Below, in pieces: positions 49,968 to 59,743 of a DNA stretch of 64,000 bases. Numbering within the stretch: the stretch's first letter is position 1; each line of letters opens with the position of its first letter. The DNA is from Pseudoalteromonas caenipelagi (GTDB lineage Bacteria; Pseudomonadota; Gammaproteobacteria; Enterobacterales; Alteromonadaceae): the NCBI RefSeq assembly GCF_013140855.1, contig NZ_JABBPG010000009.1, positions 62,001-126,000 of the forward strand. The letters run 5' to 3'. Under the pieces are notes generated by a model, which searched no databases, had not been told where the DNA came from, and saw only the letters and a program-made list of their open reading frames with translations. The translations under genes and the position numbers were made by a program.

Positions 49968-51983
49968 TTACACCTTAAACTGCTCTACTGATTGGCGTAA
50001 CTCTTCGGCCAGTTTAGCCACTTCGCTACTTGAAATCGAGGTTTGGTTTGCGCCTTCAGCGGTTTGCTCGGCAATCGATACGATAGACTCTAAACGTTCG
50101 CTGATCTCTTGTGCCACTTGTTGCTGTTCGTTCGCAGCATTTGAGATCTCTTCACTGACATCGTGGGCTTGCGATACCGCTTGGGTGATTGAGTTTAAGG
50201 CTTCGTTTGCCAAGTCACTTTGCTCAACACACGACTCTGCTTGTTGTTTGCCTTTAGACATGGCGCGAACCGCTTCTTCAGCACCTGCTTGCAATGATTC
50301 AATCATAGATTGAATCTCTTGTGTCGACTCTTGTGTTTTGCTTGCCAGTGAGCGAACTTCGTCAGCAACAACCGCAAAGCCGCGGCCTTGTTCACCCGCA
50401 CGTGCTGCTTCAATGGCGGCGTTTAGTGCAAGTAAGTTCGTTTGCTCTGCAATGCCTCTAATGACATCTAAGATGCTGCCAATTGAGGCACTGTCTTGGT
50501 GAAGCTTATTGATAACACTTGACGCTTCATCCACCTCACGTGCTAGCTGTTCAATGGTATGTTTATTTTCATAAGAGATACCTTTAACGCGCTCGGCTTC
50601 TTTATCGGCATTTTTAATCTCTAGCAATGCTTGGTGTGCACTGTTACTCACACCATGTGAGGTACTACTCATCTGTGTGGTTGCCGTCGCCGCTTGCTCA
50701 ACCTGTGCTTGCTGATTGCGAATAGCTTGGCTTGACTCATTGGTAATGGTCGACGTTTCTTCAGATGCGGCTGCAAGTTGAGTAGAACGTGACACAATAC
50801 CTGTGATCAATTCACGTAGGCTGCTAATTAAAGTATTACAACTGCGTGATAGCTCACCAAACTCATCTTTTGCAGAATCATCAAGCTTTTGCGTCATATC
50901 TCCGCGCGCAACAATAGTAAGCACTCGGTTCACCTCAGATAGGGGCTTGGTGATTAAGTTAACGGTAATATACGCCACCACAATCGCAATAAGTGTTGCG
51001 ACTATCATGCCAACCCAAGTCCACAAGTTTGCAGCTCCTACATCTTGGCGTACTTCTTGTTGTAAATCGAAGGCTACTCTATTTGCTTCATCTAATAGTT
51101 GGTCGAGCTGTTTCAAAGCAGCTTGAGTTGCTTGCTCTGCGTCTTGGAGTTCTTTTCGCGTCATGTCGATTGCATTGATTAAACGCTTTTTGTTTTCATA
51201 CAAGCTCTGTGAACCTGTTACATGCTTTTCTAAGTCAGAATGATAGGACTGCAAGTCTGAAAATAACCCTTCGTCTAGGGCTTTAACAGGGCCTTTCATC
51301 AGCTCCATGTTACGCGCAAGTTCGCTTACTAAATATTCTTGATCCTTTTTCACAATGGAAAGGGTATTCAAATTTGTGATATTGAGCATATCAGCGCTGT
51401 TAGTCACCACAGAGGAGAAGTTATTTTCCATACTTGTTGCGGCTTGATAGGCGCGTGCATTTTGCTCTTTTAGACCGTCTAAGTCGATGATGTCTAGCAC
51501 AACGGTGGTGGCATCTTCCGCGCTCATTTCAACTTGCTCAAGCTGAGAGCGAAGTGTTTTTCTTAGCTCAAGTTCCAGTGCTTTGTCTTTTTTCAAACTC
51601 GCAACGGCTTTCGAAAACGTCTCAAATGTTTTTCCCACATCACGTGCATCATTCGCTAATTTAGGACTGTTTTGTACAACTTGCTGTAACTCGGAATAGG
51701 TACTTTCGAATGACTTTCGTCTTTGTTCAAACTGTGTTCTTAGGCTATTGAGCTCATCAGGCGTTTGCGCATAAAAAGTACCTTGCGCCATTTTGCTCAT
51801 TAAAGAAAATTCAACTTGTAACTCAGAGCTTTTATCAAGTGCAGGTAGCGATAGTCGATTTACTTGTTGAGTTGAGCTATCGATATTTGCAATCCTTAGC
51901 AATGAGTTTCCGCCAATCAACAGCAGTAAAAGAGTGATAAAAATAAAACCACCCCAAATTCTTTGGCTAACAGTCAAGTTCAT
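49968..51983 (-). CDS. Methyl-accepting chemotaxis protein
   Basis: A 671-residue inner-membrane chemoreceptor. First membrane helix about 10–30, long all-helical periplasmic sensor (about 31–315, suggesting a four-helix bundle or longer helical-bimodular domain), second helix about 320–343. A HAMP domain (about 345–395) and a cytoplasmic signalling hairpin follow. Its tip reads EQTNLLALNAAIEAARAGEQGRGF near residue 510–535, which binds CheA/CheW. No C-terminal CheR-tethering pentapeptide is seen. The ligand is unknown. A sigma-28 promoter sits upstream. Confidence 0.94.
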   Translation of the reverse strand: MNLTVSQRIWGGFIFITLLLLLIGGNSLLRIANIDSSTQQVNRLSLPALDKSSELQVEFSLMSKMAQGTFYAQTPDELNSLRTQFEQRRKSFESTYSELQQVVQNSPKLANDARDVGKTFETFSKAVASLKKDKALELELRKTLRSQLEQVEMSAEDATTVVLDIIDLDGLKEQNARAYQAATSMENNFSSVVTNSADMLNITNLNTLSIVKKDQEYLVSELARNMELMKGPVKALDEGLFSDLQSYHSDLEKHVTGSQSLYENKKRLINAIDMTRKELQDAEQATQAALKQLDQLLDEANRVAFDLQQEVRQDVGAANLWTWVGMIVATLIAIVVAYITVNLITKPLSEVNRVLTIVARGDMTQKLDDSAKDEFGELSRSCNTLISSLRELITGIVSRSTQLAAASEETSTITNESSQAIRNQQAQVEQAATATTQMSSTSHGVSNSAHQALLEIKNADKEAERVKGISYENKHTIEQLAREVDEASSVINKLHQDSASIGSILDVIRGIAEQTNLLALNAAIEAARAGEQGRGFAVVADEVRSLASKTQESTQEIQSMIESLQAGAEEAVRAMSKGKQQAESCVEQSDLANEALNSITQAVSQAHDVSEEISNAANEQQQVAQEISERLESIVSIAEQTAEGANQTSISSSEVAKLAEELRQSVEQFKV

Positions 51984-52019
51984 ACAGTTTCCATAAATTT
52001 ACTAATAGGATTGAATAAC

Positions 52020-52046
52020 TTATCGGTTGCATTAAGGATAAGTTAA
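52020..52046 (-). promoter_or_regulatory. Probable sigma-28 (FliA) promoter of the chemoreceptor gene
   Basis: Read on the minus strand: TTAA, 15 bases, ACCGATAA. The flagellar consensus is TAAA-N15-GCCGATAA, so the match is 3/4 and 7/8 with exact spacing. The -10 ends 36 bases before the start codon. Confidence 0.65.
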
Positions 52047-52099
52047 GTATTTTATAGCAGATGCGTGTAAATAATTCAGTAAAACTAGACAAGTTTACC

Positions 52100-52900
52100 T
52101 TATTTGCTTGAAAAATGCTCACCTGAAGTTAAATCCATTAAAGTCATTGGACCGCCCCACACACAGCCGGTATCTAATGCGATGACATTATTTAAGTTTG
52201 TTTTGCCTTCTAAGGCCGCCCAGTGGCCAAAAACATAACGGTTATTATCATGCTTAAAACGTTCATGCTCAAACCAAGGCATAAGCGTATTGGATGATAG
52301 AGCAGGACCTTTATGATTAAGATCTAGCGCGCCTTGGGTATCTAAAAAGCGCATGCGAGTAAACACATTTATAATCGCTTTAAATTTATCTAGTTCATTG
52401 AGGTTGTTTATTTTTTTTGTTGGGCTAGGGCCATACATGTTTGCAAAGAAGTGAACCGCATCCTCAGACTGATAACATTGCTGAGCAAATTGAGCATACT
52501 CTAAAGCTTGTTCAATATCCCAATCAGGATGAATACCAGCATGTGATATAAATGTGCTGAGTTTAGGCAAAAAGAGCGCCAATGGCTGTGCCTGTAACAA
52601 AGAGGTGTATTGAGCGAGCTTGTTACTGGCAAATATGCTATCAAGCTTGTCTTTTGGGTTAGGCGATTTACCAAGCAGCACACAGGCCAAAAAATGTAAA
52701 TCATGGTTACCTAGAGTGATACTAATGGCATCCCGATTTTGACATAAAAAATCTAAACAGGCTTGAGAGTCTGGCCCTCTGGCAATGACATCCCCAACTA
52801 AGTACAGGTGATCTTGGCTGGGATTGAAGTCAACAATGTCTAACAGCCGCATGAGCGGTTTAAAGCAGCCTTGTAAATCTCCAATTGCGTAAAGGGCCAT
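52100..52900 (-). CDS. apaH: Diadenosine tetraphosphatase
   Basis: Symmetrically hydrolyses Ap4A to two ADP, controlling Np4A alarmones and mRNA caps. The 266-residue metallophosphoesterase has the motifs GDLQGCFKPL near residue 8, GDVIARGPDS near 36, GNHDLHFL near 65, and a later GHWAALEG for metal and phosphate binding. It is the last gene of the lptD–surA–pdxA–rsmA–apaG–apaH operon, five bases after apaG. Confidence 0.95.
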   Translation of the reverse strand: MALYAIGDLQGCFKPLMRLLDIVDFNPSQDHLYLVGDVIARGPDSQACLDFLCQNRDAISITLGNHDLHFLACVLLGKSPNPKDKLDSIFASNKLAQYTSLLQAQPLALFLPKLSTFISHAGIHPDWDIEQALEYAQFAQQCYQSEDAVHFFANMYGPSPTKKINNLNELDKFKAIINVFTRMRFLDTQGALDLNHKGPALSSNTLMPWFEHERFKHDNNRYVFGHWAALEGKTNLNNVIALDTGCVWGGPMTLMDLTSGEHFSSK

Positions 52901-52905
52901 AAAAA

Positions 52906-53295
52906 CTAATGCAAAATGTTGGGACAGGCTAAGCGAAATACATCAATAGCAGCTTTAAACTCACTACCAAATTCATTTCGCATTATATAGTGGCCTTGCA
53001 TTGTGCCAAGGGGGGTATCGAGCACTGCGCCACTGGTATATTTATAACTTTCACCAGGTCCAATGGTTGGTTTTTCTCCAACCACGCCTTCACCTTCTAC
53101 TTCAGTTTCTTTACCGTTAGCATCCGTTATTAGCCAATAGCGGCTTTGTAGCTTGGCACTACACAAACTATGATTTTTAATCGTCACAGTGTAGGCAAAA
53201 ACGTATTTATCTTTTTCAGGCTGAGACTGAGCTTCAACATAAAAGGTTTCTACCGAAACCTTAATAGGTGAGCCAATGTTACTGCTTGTTGTCAT
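52906..53295 (-). CDS. apaG: ApaG protein (DUF525)
   Basis: A 129-residue single fibronectin-III-like domain protein; role not firmly known, though the family is linked to Co2+ and Mg2+ resistance and nucleotide-polyphosphate metabolism. Family marks: YVFAYTVTIKNHS near residue 28, the Gly-rich VEGEGVVGEKPTIGPGESYKYTSG near 72–95, and GTMQGHYIMRNEFG near 101. It overlaps rsmA by 17 bases and is followed by apaH after five bases. Confidence 0.95.
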   Translation of the reverse strand: MTTSSNIGSPIKVSVETFYVEAQSQPEKDKYVFAYTVTIKNHSLCSAKLQSRYWLITDANGKETEVEGEGVVGEKPTIGPGESYKYTSGAVLDTPLGTMQGHYIMRNEFGSEFKAAIDVFRLACPNILH

Positions 53296-54085
53296 AAATC
53301 CAGTTAGCTATTTCTATAAATTGTGCAAGTGATAAGTTTTCAGCGCGTTTTGAAGCGTCAATACCAAGTTCTGCCATCTCATCGGCACTAAGCAGATTAG
53401 ATAAGCTATTACGCAAGGTTTTGCGGCGTTGGTTAAAGGCTTCTAAACACACTGTGTTCAAGATTTTAGTGCTTTTAGCGGAAGGTTGCTCCGGCTTTTT
53501 GGGGATCAAACGAATAACTGCTGAATCGACCTTTGGAGCTGGTTTAAAACACTCTGGTGGCACGTCGATCACTGGCATTGCATGGCAGTAATATTGCGTC
53601 ATAACACTTAAACGGCCAAATGCTTTCGAATCAGGGCCTGCAACCATGCGTTTAACCACTTCTTTTTGAAGCATAAAGTGCATATGCTCAACGTGATCCG
53701 CAAATTCAAATAAATGAAATAACAGCGGGGTTGAAACGTTGTATGGTAAGTTACCAAATATTTTAAGCTTTTCATCGCCATTGATTAGGCTTGAAAAGTC
53801 AAATTTCATGGCATCTCCCTGATGCACAGTCAGTTTTGGTCCCATAAATGGGTGGTGCACAAGGCGCTCAGCAAGATCTTTATCTAGCTCAACAACTGTC
53901 AGGTGACCACTTAAATCAACAACAGGTTCGGTGATTGCACCAAGGCCCGGACCAATCTCAACTAGATTGTCGCTCGGTTTTGGGTCTATGGCTGTGACTA
54001 TCTTATCGATGATCATATCATCGTTTAAAAAGTTTTGGCCAAAACGTTTACGGGCTCGATGTCCCAAATGTACTTTGTCTGTCAT
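53279..54085 (-). CDS. rsmA: 16S rRNA (adenine1518-N6/adenine1519-N6)-dimethyltransferase
   Basis: Dimethylates two adjacent adenines in the 3' hairpin of 16S rRNA with AdoMet, late in small-subunit assembly. The 268-residue Rossmann-fold enzyme has RKRFGQNFL near the N-terminus, AdoMet motif EIGPGLGAITEP near residue 43, and catalytic motif NLPYNVSTPLLF near 112. The C-terminal FNQRRKTLRNSL helix is also present. It overlaps pdxA by four bases and apaG by 17, so the three are coupled. Confidence 0.96.
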   Translation of the reverse strand: MTDKVHLGHRARKRFGQNFLNDDMIIDKIVTAIDPKPSDNLVEIGPGLGAITEPVVDLSGHLTVVELDKDLAERLVHHPFMGPKLTVHQGDAMKFDFSSLINGDEKLKIFGNLPYNVSTPLLFHLFEFADHVEHMHFMLQKEVVKRMVAGPDSKAFGRLSVMTQYYCHAMPVIDVPPECFKPAPKVDSAVIRLIPKKPEQPSAKSTKILNTVCLEAFNQRRKTLRNSLSNLLSADEMAELGIDASKRAENLSLAQFIEIANWIYDNKQ

Positions 54086-55074
54086 GAACTCTGTGCTTTT
54101 TCAGTGGCGAGCTTAATCGCTTCGCGTATCGCTAAATCAAAACTACCCACCTCAATCTTATTTGTTGCCGCTAAATCTAATGCGGTACCATGATCAACTG
54201 AGGTGCGAATAAAGGGTAATCCAAGGGTTATGTTTACTGAATTACCAAATCCTTTATATTTTAACACAGGTAAGCCTTGATCGTGATACATAGCGAGCAC
54301 AGCGTCGGCATTATCTAAATATTTTGCTTGAAATAGGGTGTCGGCAGGTAATGGGCCAATAAAGTTCATGCCTTTTTGGTTAAGTGCATTGAGGGTTGGC
54401 GTAATGGTATCGATTTCTTCTCGACCCAAATGCCCATCTTCACCAGCATGAGGATTAAGGCCGCATACAAGTACTTTCGGATGTTCGATCCCAAACTTGT
54501 TTTTCAAATCATCATGCAAAATAGAAGCGACTTTGCTCAAGCGTTCTTTGGTTACCGCTCTAGAAACATACTCAAGTGGTATATGTGTCGTAACGAGTGC
54601 CACTCGTAGCCCTTCTGTAGCCAGCATCATCACGACATCAGATGTACCCGATTGCTGCGCAAAATATTCAGTGTGGCCGCTAAAGGATATACCAGCTCGG
54701 TTAATAATGCCTTTGTGTACAGGCCCAGTAACAACGGCATCGAACGTACCGTCCATGTTTTTTTCTGAGGCTAAACGCAGAGTTTCTAGTACGTAATGGC
54801 CATTTTTTTCATCCAGTACGCCAGGGGTTACATCAACCTCTTTATCTACTTGTAAGTAGTATAAACAACCTGCGGGAGCAGGTTGTGGCGCTTCATCTGG
54901 ATTAAACGCCAGCAAAGTGATACTGAGTCCAAGTTCTTTGGCTCGTTGCTCCATCACGGTTTTATCAACAACCGCGATGAGCTGTACAGGCCAACTTTTC
55001 TGCGCCAACTTAATCACAAGATCTGGGCCTATGCCTGCCGGTTCACCGGGTGTTATTGCAATTCTTAAACTCAT
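54082..55074 (-). CDS. pdxA: 4-hydroxythreonine-4-phosphate dehydrogenase
   Basis: Oxidises 4-phosphohydroxy-L-threonine in the synthesis of pyridoxal phosphate. The 330-residue homodimeric enzyme has ITPGEPAGIGPDL at the N-terminus, SFSGHTEYFAQ near residue 131 with a metal His, and AMYHDQGLPVLK near 260. The C-terminal region has HGTALDLA. It lies 11 bases after surA and overlaps rsmA by four bases, as in E. coli. Confidence 0.95.
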   Translation of the reverse strand: MSLRIAITPGEPAGIGPDLVIKLAQKSWPVQLIAVVDKTVMEQRAKELGLSITLLAFNPDEAPQPAPAGCLYYLQVDKEVDVTPGVLDEKNGHYVLETLRLASEKNMDGTFDAVVTGPVHKGIINRAGISFSGHTEYFAQQSGTSDVVMMLATEGLRVALVTTHIPLEYVSRAVTKERLSKVASILHDDLKNKFGIEHPKVLVCGLNPHAGEDGHLGREEIDTITPTLNALNQKGMNFIGPLPADTLFQAKYLDNADAVLAMYHDQGLPVLKYKGFGNSVNITLGLPFIRTSVDHGTALDLAATNKIEVGSFDLAIREAIKLATEKAQSS

Positions 55075-55085
55075 AATATGTCTAC

Positions 55086-56378
55086 TTACTCGGCCGCAAA
55101 AATATCAATATGGGCCTGCTCTCTAATCTCACTTTGCCATTTAAAGGCTTCTTCTTTAAATTTGCGATTATACAGTAGGCCGTGAGCTCTATTTAATTTT
55201 GCTTGCTCAGTTTTATCAGCAACACGTTTACCTAGCAGCTGTACAATATGCCAACCGTAGTTTGTTCTAAACGGTTCGCTAATTTCATCTATTTCTAGTG
55301 ACATTAATGTGTCTTTGAATGCAGGAACATAGGTCGTAGGATCCGTCCAGTCGTATTCACCGCCTTTTAATGCAGAACCTGGGTCTTCAGAATGCTCTTT
55401 GGCTAACTCACCAAAATCAGCTTTGCCATCACGTAAGTCTTTGGCAAAGCCTGCCAGCATTTCTCTGGCTTTCTCTTCACTGAGAATAATTGAAGGTTTA
55501 ATAAGAATGTGTCTTGAGCGAACTTCTGTTGTCTCAACAACTTGACGACCACGTATATCTTGAACTTTCAAAATGTGGAAGCCCGCACCTGAGCGTACAG
55601 GGCCAATAATCTCATCTTTTTTCTTACCCTTTACGGCCTCTGCAAATAGCGATGGCATTTCATTAATGCTCATCCAACCTAATTGTCCACCTTCCAGGGC
55701 TTTAGGGCCACTTGATGATGCTATTGCGATACGCTTAAACTCTTTACCTTCGTTTAAAAATTCGATTACTTTGTTGGCTCTGATACGCGCATCTTCGATT
55801 TCTTCAGGGGTCGCCTTACTTGGGATCTTAACTAAAATATGACCTAAATCGAACTCTTCTGCACTTCCTGTTTGTTCAGCAAGAATCTTTTGTAAGTTAG
55901 TAATTTCACGAGGGCTGATGTACACGCGGCGGTCGACATTAGCGCGCCTAACTTGGCTGATAGTAATTTCTTTACGAATTTGCTCACGGTACTCTTGGAA
56001 ATTTTCTCCGCTTGCTTCGATTGTCTTTCTTAAATCAGCGATAGTACCACCTTGCTCAGCGGCAATACTGGCTAAGGTTTGATCCAACTGCGCATCAGAA
56101 ATTTCCATGCCCATACGTCCAGCAAGCTGTAACATTAATGTCTGGTCAACCAAGCGATCAATCGCCTGAATACGTAAAGTTTGATCTGACGGCAGTTCAG
56201 TATTTTGTTGTTTGGCTTGCTCTTTTACACGGTTAATTATCTGGTCAACTTCGCTTTGCAAAATAACGCCGTCGTTTACCGTGGCGACAACTTTATCGAT
56301 AAGCATTCGCTCTGCGAAGGCATTTTGGTGGATACTTAGCCCCAGTAGGGCAACCCATAACAGCTTTTTAAAATTCAT
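55086..56378 (-). CDS. surA: Periplasmic chaperone and peptidyl-prolyl isomerase
   Basis: Escorts outer-membrane proteins, including LptD, through the periplasm to the BAM complex. The 430-residue precursor has a signal peptide (MNFKKLLWVALLGLSIHQNAFA) and an N-terminal chaperone domain (about 25–170). Two parvulin PPIase domains follow (about 175–275 and 285–385), then a C-terminal helix. It lies 16 bases after lptD, its best-known client, and before pdxA. Confidence 0.95.
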   Translation of the reverse strand: MNFKKLLWVALLGLSIHQNAFAERMLIDKVVATVNDGVILQSEVDQIINRVKEQAKQQNTELPSDQTLRIQAIDRLVDQTLMLQLAGRMGMEISDAQLDQTLASIAAEQGGTIADLRKTIEASGENFQEYREQIRKEITISQVRRANVDRRVYISPREITNLQKILAEQTGSAEEFDLGHILVKIPSKATPEEIEDARIRANKVIEFLNEGKEFKRIAIASSSGPKALEGGQLGWMSINEMPSLFAEAVKGKKKDEIIGPVRSGAGFHILKVQDIRGRQVVETTEVRSRHILIKPSIILSEEKAREMLAGFAKDLRDGKADFGELAKEHSEDPGSALKGGEYDWTDPTTYVPAFKDTLMSLEIDEISEPFRTNYGWHIVQLLGKRVADKTEQAKLNRAHGLLYNRKFKEEAFKWQSEIREQAHIDIFAAE

Positions 56379-56394
56379 AATGTTCTAATATTTA

Positions 56395-58641
56395 TTAATT
56401 ATTCAAAAAATAAGGTCGACGATAATTAAACAAACCCTGTTGCAGCACTTGTTCAATATCATAATTTGATTTTCCGCCTAAGCCTTTCAATACAAAACTA
56501 ATGCCTATGCTTGAATCAAATTGCGCGTCATCTTGGTGTATTGTGCGATTTAAGTCGGTTTCTATTTGTCTTTTACCGGTTAACTGAATAGCCCAACAGC
56601 AGCTCTCATAACGTACTCCGGCGAATACTTCAACGCTGCGCCCTGTGGTCAAATCACGGTGATAGCTGGCAACCATTTGCCAGTTGTCGTTAATTGGTAA
56701 ACTACTGAATAAGCCGACTTGATCGATTTCATACCCTGAGACATCGTTTGCATAACGATGGTTCAATTGTACGAGCTTATTGTTGTCACCTTTGTAATCA
56801 AGTGTGGTGTGTGATTCAATTAATTCTTTCGCATCTGCGTCATACTGTATGCCAGCAGAGAAGTACCAACGTCTGTGCCAATGTACCATGGTTTGTGCCG
56901 CAAACAAGGCATTATAGTTTGTTCTGTTATCAAAACTTTGTGCACTGGGTTTTACATCATCTTCAAGATAAATAATTTGTCCGGCACTAAAATTAAAGCG
57001 TTCTTGGTTTTTGCTATCAAAAAGCCGAGTTGTAGCACCCAAAGTGATTTGATTCGCTTGGGCTATTCTATCTACACCTGAAAAGCGCTGCTCTCTAAAT
57101 AAACCATAAAAGTCATCTTGCATTTTGGTGGTATCAAACAAGCCAATGCTTTTTTGGTCGCGCTCAGGAGTATATAAATATTGAACTTGGGGCTCTAAGG
57201 TTTGTGTACCACCCAGTGCAAAAAATTGTGTATCTCGCTCAAAGTTCAGTTGCCCGTGCAAACGTACTTTGGGTAAGGTGCGTGATACGTCTGATTGATA
57301 ATCGGTGCCTGCAAAGTCGCCTTTTTGCTCATAACGCGTATGCAGCAAGCTTATTTCACTCAAAAATGACCATGCGTAGTTATTAATACTGACACTGGCT
57401 TTTGGCTCAACATGGAAACGAGTCGCTTCAGTTATCACTAAAGTATCATTACTAAAATGACTAAACTCGCCTTGTAAATTAAAATCGATTCCCAGTGCAG
57501 AGTAAGCTTTGCGGTTGCGCCAAGTAATCTGTGGCAGTGCCGCATAGGACTCTGTGTGGTCGCCGAGAACTTCAAAATTTTGCAACTTAATGTCTGATAT
57601 CCAATACTCTCCGAGGTAACTGAGCACTGCGGTTCTATCAAGTTGAGTGCCTGTTTCATTGGCATAGCTAGAATTCAGATCAGTCAGGTAGTTATCATCA
57701 CTGACGTTAGTTATATCAAAACTTAAACGCCAGTTATCACTGAGATAACTTTGTTGGTTCCAGTGAACGAGGTATCGCTCTTTAAGCTGTGGTTCTGAAT
57801 CATCTTTTTCTAAAAATTCAACCCCGAGTAAACCTGAGTGTTGCTCGGTTAAATAGCGAAACTCAGTGATTAATTGTAAGCCTTGGTTTGACATATAACG
57901 CGGAGAGAAGGTTGCGTCATAATTAGGTGCAATATTCCAATAATAAGGAATGACCACTTCCAAGCCATAACGACTTGAAGGTTCAATTTTTGGCATCAAC
58001 ATCCCAGACTTGCGCCTATCGTCGATAGGAAAAGTAAAGTATGGGATATATAAAACGGGTGTATTCAGTATTTTTAACACCGCGTTATGGGTTTCTCCCC
58101 ATCCTTCATGCTTGGACAGGGTGATATTATCAGCTTCAAGTGCCCAAAAAGGTTGCTCTGTGGGGCAAGTGGTAAAGCTGGAATTTATCAACGATATTTC
58201 GCTGTCCGATGCCGAGAGCTTTTCTGCGCCGCCATGACCCAGCTGTTGTGTTAACTGATAGTCAGCGCCGAGTAAGTTGATTTCAGTATTATCGAGGTCT
58301 GCGTATAGTGCGTTAGCATTTACGTCGCTAAAGTGGTCTTGATAGCGTAAGGGGCCAGTCGCATTAAGTAGACTCTGCTTTTTATCAATCAGAGCGCTAC
58401 TGGCAAAGAGCGACATTTTATTGGTATTGATGACAACATTGCCTGAAAACTCAGCGCTATCTTTGCCTTGCATCTCAACATCATCAGCTTGAATATCGAT
58501 GGCATTTTTAGGTAATGAGCTCAGAGGTTGCCACGATATAGGTTGTAGGTACTGGCTACATAGCTTTGGTGTAGACTCTGATGCAGCTATCGCGTTGCTA
58601 CTGATCAGTGTGGCTGCGATAACCCCCCATGTTTTGCTCAT
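56395..58641 (-). CDS. lptD: LPS-assembly outer-membrane protein LptD
   Basis: Outer-membrane barrel that inserts LPS into the outer leaflet together with LptE. The 748-residue precursor has a signal peptide (cleaved near residue 20) and a beta-jellyroll OstA domain (about 45–180). A 26-strand barrel fills the rest and ends with aromatic YFLNN. The four cysteines that form the two functional disulfides are kept: C28, C159 and the CC pair at 681–682. It heads the operon with surA and is divergent from amgK. Confidence 0.96.
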   Translation of the reverse strand: MSKTWGVIAATLISSNAIAASESTPKLCSQYLQPISWQPLSSLPKNAIDIQADDVEMQGKDSAEFSGNVVINTNKMSLFASSALIDKKQSLLNATGPLRYQDHFSDVNANALYADLDNTEINLLGADYQLTQQLGHGGAEKLSASDSEISLINSSFTTCPTEQPFWALEADNITLSKHEGWGETHNAVLKILNTPVLYIPYFTFPIDDRRKSGMLMPKIEPSSRYGLEVVIPYYWNIAPNYDATFSPRYMSNQGLQLITEFRYLTEQHSGLLGVEFLEKDDSEPQLKERYLVHWNQQSYLSDNWRLSFDITNVSDDNYLTDLNSSYANETGTQLDRTAVLSYLGEYWISDIKLQNFEVLGDHTESYAALPQITWRNRKAYSALGIDFNLQGEFSHFSNDTLVITEATRFHVEPKASVSINNYAWSFLSEISLLHTRYEQKGDFAGTDYQSDVSRTLPKVRLHGQLNFERDTQFFALGGTQTLEPQVQYLYTPERDQKSIGLFDTTKMQDDFYGLFREQRFSGVDRIAQANQITLGATTRLFDSKNQERFNFSAGQIIYLEDDVKPSAQSFDNRTNYNALFAAQTMVHWHRRWYFSAGIQYDADAKELIESHTTLDYKGDNNKLVQLNHRYANDVSGYEIDQVGLFSSLPINDNWQMVASYHRDLTTGRSVEVFAGVRYESCCWAIQLTGKRQIETDLNRTIHQDDAQFDSSIGISFVLKGLGGKSNYDIEQVLQQGLFNYRRPYFLNN

Positions 58642-58729
58642 TTATTAACCTTGAACGCCGTTGTTTATATATAAGCAATACATGATAAAGTAAAACTTAG
58701 TGAAATACAGTAATTAAGAGTGGAATTTT

Positions 58730-59743
58730 GTGACAAACAAGCAAAATAGACAAAGCTTATTTGAGGGCTTTTTGCGATCGTATTTCGGTGACGAAGATAT
58801 CAAATACAATGCCATTACAAGCGACGCGAGTTTTCGTTGTTACTATCGAGTCATGGTCGCTCAAAAAAGCTATATTTTAATGGACTCAGACCCAAATAAG
58901 CTAGATAACCAACCCTTTATTGAGCTTAACACCAGCTTTGCTAAACAGGGTTTAAGAGTGCCAAAAATTCTGCTGTTTAGTGAATCAAAAGGCCTAATAC
59001 TGCTAGAAGACTTAGGTGGTGAGCATTTGGCGGATAGATTGAGTTCAGACTCTCGGTATCAAGACTATCGCGAAATATTGGCTCTTTTACCTAATATTGC
59101 TCACACCCCCGTGTCAGCATATATGAAACCCTATGACGCTGATTTTATTGCAATGGAAATGGATATTTTCTGGCAATGGTTGATTGTTGAGTGGTTAAAG
59201 CTGGAAAATGAGCAATTGCCCAAGCAGCAATGGCAAACGATGAAGTCTTTGTTGGTTGAAGCGATGACATCTCAGCCGCAAGTGACTATGCATCGCGATT
59301 TTCACAGTCGCAATATAATGCGAACACAAGGGCAGTGGGCGCTCATTGACTATCAAGATGCCGTACAAGGTCCGGTTACTTATGACGCGGTGTCGTTACT
59401 TCGTGATTGTTATTTTAATCTACCTAGCGAAGAGTTTACTCGGCTACGCCTGCACAGCTTTGAAATATTAAAAGAGGCTGATTTGTTATCGGGTATGTCT
59501 TATGAACAGTACTGTTATTATTTTGACTTAACTGGATTGCAACGTCATTTGAAAGCTGCGGGTATATTTTGTCGATTGTTGCTGCGAGATAATAAGGCTG
59601 GGTATTTAAATAACATTATGCCGACACTGCAATATATTGAGGATGTGGCAAATTGTTACGAGCCATTTCAGTGGCTTGCAACTTGGTTAAGGCATGACAT
59701 AATGCCAAAAGTTGAAGCTAAGTTGAGTTGTAGTACACGATGA
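58730..59743 (+). CDS. amgK: N-acetylmuramate/N-acetylglucosamine 1-kinase
   Basis: Phosphorylates anomeric O-1 of MurNAc or GlcNAc in peptidoglycan recycling, upstream of MurU. The 337-residue protein has an aminoglycoside-phosphotransferase fold: catalytic loop MHRDFHSRNIM near residue 187 and ALIDYQDAVQGP near 203 for metal binding. Start is GTG 58730 after AAGAGTGGA. It overlaps murU by four bases. The lptD/amgK–murU–djlA layout equals that of Pseudomonas, where AmgK–MurU give a fosfomycin-insensitive route to UDP-MurNAc. Confidence 0.9.
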   Translation: MTNKQNRQSLFEGFLRSYFGDEDIKYNAITSDASFRCYYRVMVAQKSYILMDSDPNKLDNQPFIELNTSFAKQGLRVPKILLFSESKGLILLEDLGGEHLADRLSSDSRYQDYREILALLPNIAHTPVSAYMKPYDADFIAMEMDIFWQWLIVEWLKLENEQLPKQQWQTMKSLLVEAMTSQPQVTMHRDFHSRNIMRTQGQWALIDYQDAVQGPVTYDAVSLLRDCYFNLPSEEFTRLRLHSFEILKEADLLSGMSYEQYCYYFDLTGLQRHLKAAGIFCRLLLRDNKAGYLNNIMPTLQYIEDVANCYEPFQWLATWLRHDIMPKVEAKLSCSTR

